Assembly (NCBI GenBank): GCA_905250025.1
Contig: CAJNOJ010000405.1
Coordinates: 16,976 to 80,975 of the forward strand
Length of the DNA stretch: 64,000 nucleotides
Reading direction: 5' to 3'
Source of the DNA: Adineta ricciae
Lineage: Eukaryota; Rotifera; Eurotatoria; Adinetida; Adinetidae
The position numbers and the translations under genes were made by a program. Below the pieces are notes generated by a model. It made no database searches, had not been told where the DNA came from, and saw only the letters and a program-made list of their open reading frames with translations. Of the stretch, positions 59,174 to 64,000 are shown one piece after another (within the stretch, counting starts at the first letter, position 1; each line of letters begins with the position of its first letter).

Positions 59174-61420
59174 ATGGAAGTCTTTGCCAATGCGAATAAC
59201 TGTCTCGATGGTCTTCCTGCGAAGATTCGTAATTATGTAGAAGAGAAAATAAAATTATGTCAACCGGCTAATTTCCATGTATGTGATGGAAGTGAGCAGG
59301 AAAATCAACAACTGCTAGATGCCATGGAAGCAGCAGGAGTTGTTCGACGTTTAACAAAGTACAAAAATTGGTAAGAAAAAGTCGAAAACATCATTCTGCA
59401 GGTAAACATCCGTTTTTATTCTAGTTACATTGCAACAACAGATCCACGTGACGTTGCCCGTGTAGAATCGCGTACAGTGATATGCACAAAAAACATGAAT
59501 GATATTATTTCCACTCCGACTTCTGGTTTTCCAGTTGTAACTGATCCAAATTTACCAAAGAATTTAAAGCAAACACCGTTAGGCAATTGGATGGACACAG
59601 ATGAAATGCTGGAGATTCTTGAAGAACGTTTCAATGGCTGTATGCGTGGTCGGACAATGTACGTAATTCCATATATGATGGGTCCATATTCAAGTCCATA
59701 TTCCAAAGTTGCAGTGGAATTAAGTGATTCACCATATGTCGTTGCTTCCATGCGTATTATGACGCGAATGAGCTCTAATGTATTCAAAGAAATCAAGACT
59801 TCAGATGGATCGGATATTGTCAAATGTCTTCATTCGGTTGGTGTCCCATTACCAACAGATAAACCAATATGCCCGACGTGGCCATGTAATCCTGAGCAAA
59901 CACTGATAACGCATTTTCCCGACAGAAATGAAATTATCAGTTTTGGTAGTAATTATGGTGGAAATTCACTGTGTGGAAAGAAATGCTTAGCATTGCGCAT
60001 TGGAAGCACATTAGCCAAGAATGAAGGATGGTTAGCCGAACATATGTTGGTAAGTGATGGAACTTTCGAACGAACAAATGAATGGTCGAATTTGTTTGTT
60101 AATTAGATCATGGGCGTAACGAATCCTGAAGGTATGAAGAAATATTTTGTTGCTGCTTTCCCAAGGTAAACCAATCGTAAAAGAAAGAGTACGAATAATC
60201 ATTTGTGATGCTTTCAGTGCTTGTGGAAAAACGAATTTGGCAATGTTGCAACCTGTTGGTATTCCAGGATATAAAGTTGAATGTATCGGAGATGATATTG
60301 CTTGGATGCATTTCGATGAAGAAGGTCGTCTGCGAGCCATTAATCCTGAGTTTGGTTTCTTTGGCGTCGCACCTGGCACCAGTAAATCGACAAATCCAAT
60401 TGCATTAGGTAAATAAAGATTTTTTAACCTGCTGTTGTAGATACAGAACTTGTTTCTCTTGGTAGATATGATACATGAAAATACGATCTTCACAAATGTT
60501 GCCGAAACGAGTGATGGTGAAGTCTATTGGGAAGGCATTGGAGAAAATTTTGATGGTCTTCATGAGCCAACCATACGTTCATGGAAAAATAAACGATGGT
60601 CAGTCGATTTAGGTGAGCCAGCTGCTCATCCAAATAGTCGGTAAGAAACACACACACACACGCACAGACACACAAGAGCATATATTCACTTCATTTCTAT
60701 GACTTAGATTCTGTACAACAATCAAACAATGCTCTATCCTTGATCCTGCGTGGAATGATCCTCAGGGTGTACCAATCGAAGGTATTATTTTCGGTGGGCG
60801 TCGACCGGCAGGTGTACCACTAGTCTATGAGTCATTTGATTGGCAACACGGCGTTTTCGTGGGTGCCAGCATGCGATCGGAAGCTACCGCTGCCGCAGAA
60901 TTTAAAGGTAAAAAAAGAAGAAAAAGGAACTAATGAAATCCATTTCATTGTCTTGTTCTGCGTAGGCAAACAGATTATGCACGATCCATTTGCAATGCGT
61001 CCATTCTTTGGATACAACTTTGGAAGTTATCTTGCTCATTGGTTGTCGTTTGGAAAGAAAGATGGACTTCAGTTGCCACGAATTTATCATGTGAATTGGT
61101 TTCTTCGAGATCCGGAAACGAACGGTTTTCTTTGGCCAGGTTTCGGAGAAAATATTCGCGTAATTGATTGGATATTTCGACGTTTAACAAACCAAGCATC
61201 AGCACGAGAAACACCCATTGGTTTAGTACCTGACCAGGCAACTTCGGACGGCATCCGTGGCGGTGAAGTAAATCCTGCTCTGTTGGAAGTCTCCAAAGAA
61301 TTCTGGTTGAACGAATGTCAAGCAATGAATAAGTACTTCGAAGAAAACGTCAACACAAATTTACCAGAAGATATTCGTACAGAGTTAAACAATCTTCAGA
61401 AGCGTTTATTACAAATGTAG
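59174..61420 (+). CDS. PCK: Phosphoenolpyruvate carboxykinase (GTP)
   Basis: Seven exons (59174-59370, 59425-60049, 60107-60165, 60218-60408, 60466-60640, 60708-60907, 60966-61420) give 633 residues, the size of animal PEPCK. Signatures: [24 protein letters not shown] (P-loop with the hyperreactive Cys, spliced), [10 protein letters not shown] (metal Asp pair), [25 protein letters not shown], and WPGFGEN. It converts oxaloacetate and GTP to PEP, CO2 and GDP. There is no clear mitochondrial targeting sequence. TATAAATA at 59108-59115 and an acceptor at 59147 precede the ATG. Confidence 0.96.
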
Positions 61421-61663
61421 AGTATCTCTTTCACATGAGTAGTATTCATAATCTCGTTTTTATTTCTATACACATGTATCCTCCTGTCTTCGCTCATCCC
61501 GTTCTCGTTTTCTGTAATGGAAGTAAAACACAAGATAAAGTAGTTTTTACATTCATTTGTCTTTTTTTTCGAAATAAAGAAATGTGCGCATTTTCGATTA
61601 AGAATGATTGCTTTATACATACAAATTACATTCGAGGGTGCGACTATGTCTATTCTCATTCCA

Positions 61664-62649
61664 TTAAGCATCGCTTTCGATTGCTGCCGTTGAAGGTATA
61701 ACAGGCGAGGGTGGACTATCATTGTCTTTTAACGATTGAACTGGAACTGACTTAACTGGTGATGTCTGCTGTTGCATTATGGTCGTCACATCTTGATTAA
61801 CGCCATTGATGGGAACAATTAAGTTGTCTTTAGGAATTAAACCATAACGTAAAGCGAAGACAGTGAATCGACGGCAGAGGTGAGTGCGATCTTCGAATTC
61901 ATCGTAGAGTGTGCGATGATGATAGTAAGCATGAGAAAATATTCGATAGATACGACGACAAACACTACCTAACTTGGCAATCGAGGTTTCTTTGATGGAG
62001 ATTCTATGAGGAAAGAAGATTATCTTCATTAAATCAAAACAATTTTTTTTATTACCGGCTTGGAAAATACTTATTGCTATTTAACAACGAGGCAGCGCCA
62101 TCGAGGGTGTGTCTAGTATAGTCAATTGCTGGACACTAGAGAAAAAAAAACGCCATTGTCTTTCATCATATAAACAACTTCCTTTACTTCTTTCGGATTT
62201 TTATGTGCAGCACATAAGAATATCCATTGTTCAGTGGCGGTCATTTGCGAACACGTTTCAGGTAAGCATTCTTTCTACACCGGATAAACAAGAGTGAAAA
62301 TCAATGGAAATTTTCGATTTCTTTTACTTGTAAAAGAACAGTTAAATCGTTCAATTCCAGACAAAATTGTCGTAGATGTTCATACTTCCAAACGCCTTCA
62401 TCTTGTTGATCAGGCGCTTGAAGAATAAAATCAATATCTGATGGATTGCGTCGAATTGATTGTTGAATATACTAAATAGTCAAGTCGAATAACAGAGCAT
62501 TGAGGCAGGTCAATTCTTACTTGCTGAATATGATAGAGTGAATCCATATTTTCGGATGTTTCTTCTGGCCAATGGCACCATTCGGCCGCTTTCGTACCAG
62601 GTCGATTACGACGCAATGGTAATTTCGTATTTATTTGTAAATCAGTCAT
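61664..62649 (-). CDS. MOB4: MOB kinase activator 4 (phocein)
   Basis: Five exons. N-terminus [15 protein letters not shown], then [18 protein letters not shown], the zinc ligands in ECLPETC and [20 protein letters not shown], and [21 protein letters not shown], all specific for the MOB4 branch. Exon 1 is 62649-62521; the last is about 62007-61664. The C-terminal ~35 residues after NLIVPI are a lineage-specific tail. MOB4 is a component of the striatin-PP2A (STRIPAK) complex. A TATTCTAG acceptor sits 2 nt before the ATG, and the LOG-family gene ends 153 bp upstream on the same strand. Confidence 0.94.
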
Positions 62650-62802
62650 ATCTAGAATAAGAATACAAAACAAAACGCTATAATTATCCGGGCCTGTGCA
62701 CGAGGGGAATGTATCGTTTAAGCGGTGAAACCGTTGCATAGAAGCGAACAAGTTATCATGCGTTTCATTCAGAAGGGTACTGTTTATGATATTACCGGTG
62801 TC

Positions 62803-63348
62803 TCACAACATCAATTTTAGTCTTTCGATCACTTCATCAACAGTATTTACGACAACCCAGTCCTTCTCTGAACCTTCAATAATAAAACGCGCTTTTCGCA
62901 TATTTTCGAATAATTCTAATAGTGGATCGTAATATCCATCGAGATTAATAATAAAAATAGGTACATCGATCAATTTCAAACGTCTCCAAGTAATCGCTTC
63001 CATTAGTTCTTCGATTGTTCCAGGTCCACCAGGTAAAGCAATAAGCGCATCTGAATTCGTCATCATACCATGCTTGCGAATATGCATAGATTCCACCTCG
63101 TGTACTTCTGTTAAACCAGGATGGAGTATTTCCGTTTTCATAAATGTGGGTATCCAACCGATAACTTTTCCTTGCGCACTCAGTGCTCCATCTGCAACTG
63201 CGCCCATTACACCACATTGTGCTCCGCCGTAAACGACCGTTATGTTTAGCCGAGCAAGTCCTTCGCCTAACTGTCGACCCGCTAGGAGAAATTTCTCATC
63301 AGACGCGTCACTCGACGCGCAATAGACGCACACACGCTTCGAAGTCAT
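62803..63348 (-). CDS. LOG-family nucleotide phosphoribohydrolase, bacterial type
   Basis: An intronless 181-residue protein. Motifs: VCVYCASS start, YGGAQCGVMGAVADGAL (nucleotide-binding loop), RKHGMM (91-96), and PGGPGTIEE (106-114), the LOG catalytic signature; residues 90-130 form the dimer helices. LOG enzymes cleave cytokinin-type or other nucleoside 5'-monophosphates into base and ribose 5-phosphate; older annotations call them lysine decarboxylases. The family is typical of bacteria, fungi and plants, so acquisition by transfer is likely. TTCATTCAAG ends 2 nt before the ATG. It lies between SYS1 and MOB4 with gaps of 122 and 153 bp. Confidence 0.9.
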   Translation of the reverse strand: MTSKRVCVYCASSDASDEKFLLAGRQLGEGLARLNITVVYGGAQCGVMGAVADGALSAQGKVIGWIPTFMKTEILHPGLTEVHEVESMHIRKHGMMTNSDALIALPGGPGTIEELMEAITWRRLKLIDVPIFIINLDGYYDPLLELFENMRKARFIIEGSEKDWVVVNTVDEVIERLKLML

Positions 63349-63470
63349 ATCTTGAATGAAAACAAAAGAAAGTCTAGGAACAACTGTTTTCTTATTATAT
63401 ATCTTGTCTTTCCGATAAAATATCAAATAAATAGATGTACAAATGCCTGCATATTCATAAATAAATGTAT

Positions 63471-64000
63471 TTAAAGATCTACACGTGATGCCAAGGGAAT
63501 ATTTCGAAGTTCGTATTTTTTCGAAAGATGCTCCGAAAGAATGGTCATAATAACAATGCAGAAAAATTGCGTCACATACCAAGAAAAATGATGTGGAGAT
63601 TGAGAATTATACACCCAACATGCTAGGAAATGATAGACATGTATCGTTACCGAAAAATCCAAACATTGCTTATATCGTCCGACTATGTACACAATTGCTA
63701 ATCCACTAGAAAACAAAGAAAAACATCAGTAAATGTACTTCGTGTTTCTCTCTTTGTGTTTACCTTGTTAAAGCGTTGAGGAAAAATACACTGCTGAACA
63801 ATCGATTATTCCAATTTGACGTTTTGAATATCTGAAAAAGAAAGGTCGAGAATGACCGACTGATGCTACTATATTGTGTTTTCTATACTTCATAGGAGAA
63901 CATATAGTCAAGTGAAGGGCTACGATCAACAACAACCGTGATTAACAATACCCAAAAGCCAAGTCCCAGATAGTATAACGTTTGGATAGAAATAATCTGA
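63471..64000 (-). CDS. SYS1: SYS1 Golgi trafficking protein (5' end outside window)
   Basis: Three exons are visible (beyond 64000 to 63889; 63831-63764; 63705-63471). The protein reads QIISIQTLYYLGLGFWVL, RSPSLDYMF, LNALTSGLAIVYIVGR, KQCLDFSVTIHVYHFLACW and SEHLSKKYELRNIPL, matching SYS1, a four-helix Golgi membrane protein that recruits ARFRP1. The first ~20 residues lie beyond the window. It is the first of three closely spaced minus-strand genes. Confidence 0.92.

Overview
The window is animal nuclear DNA. Genes are metazoan families split by very short GT-AG introns (mostly 48-65 bp), the base composition is AT-rich, and some intronless genes look bacterial. A large block occurs twice with a few percent divergence. 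This combination suits a bdelloid rotifer (Adineta/Rotaria type). That assignment is inference from gene structure, since no database was searched. The sequence is a scaffold: single N characters sit at 13896, 36073 and 37252, and all three mark doubtful joins.

Region 1-7 kb: a partial secreted Cys-rich phospholipase-like gene runs off the left edge, followed by a candidate neuropeptide precursor, DPAGT1 (8 exons), a ZC2HC1-type zinc finger gene and the WEE1 kinase. Region 7-20.6 kb: a 6.6-kb block (3' end of WEE1, acyltransferase, TatD nuclease, EEP-family hydrolase, an orphan membrane protein, start of SELENBP1) is followed, after 188 bp of unrelated motif-rich sequence and an N, by a second diverged copy that continues into full-length SELENBP1. 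Region 22-30 kb: UBIAD1, a mitochondrial pyrimidine-nucleotide carrier and a 25-exon receptor guanylate cyclase. Region 30-39 kb: a 5.4-kb stretch without recognisable genes, the TALE homeobox gene TGIF, and another gene-poor stretch. Region 39-49 kb: WAC, SNAPC3, an NR1-like nuclear receptor and an ELF3-type ETS factor. Region 49-55 kb: gene-poor, holding two paralogous small secreted-protein genes and a 205-bp repeat present twice. Region 55-64 kb: an intronless bacterial-type scyllo-inositol dehydrogenase, TRAM, PEPCK, MOB4, an intronless LOG-family gene, and SYS1 cut by the right edge.

Two themes connect the genes. First, at least twelve start codons lie 0-26 nt after a polypyrimidine-AG acceptor, and several same-strand genes are only 44-153 bp apart (TatD to EEP; SYS1 to LOG to MOB4). 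Spliced-leader trans-splicing is known in bdelloid rotifers, so these may be trans-spliced and partly operonic. Genes with likely restricted expression (ETS factor, one secreted protein, the PLA2-like gene) instead have clear TATA boxes. Second, the three N joins affect gene models: two create exact 221-bp duplications (one inside the TGIF coding sequence), and the third joins what are probably two haplotypes.
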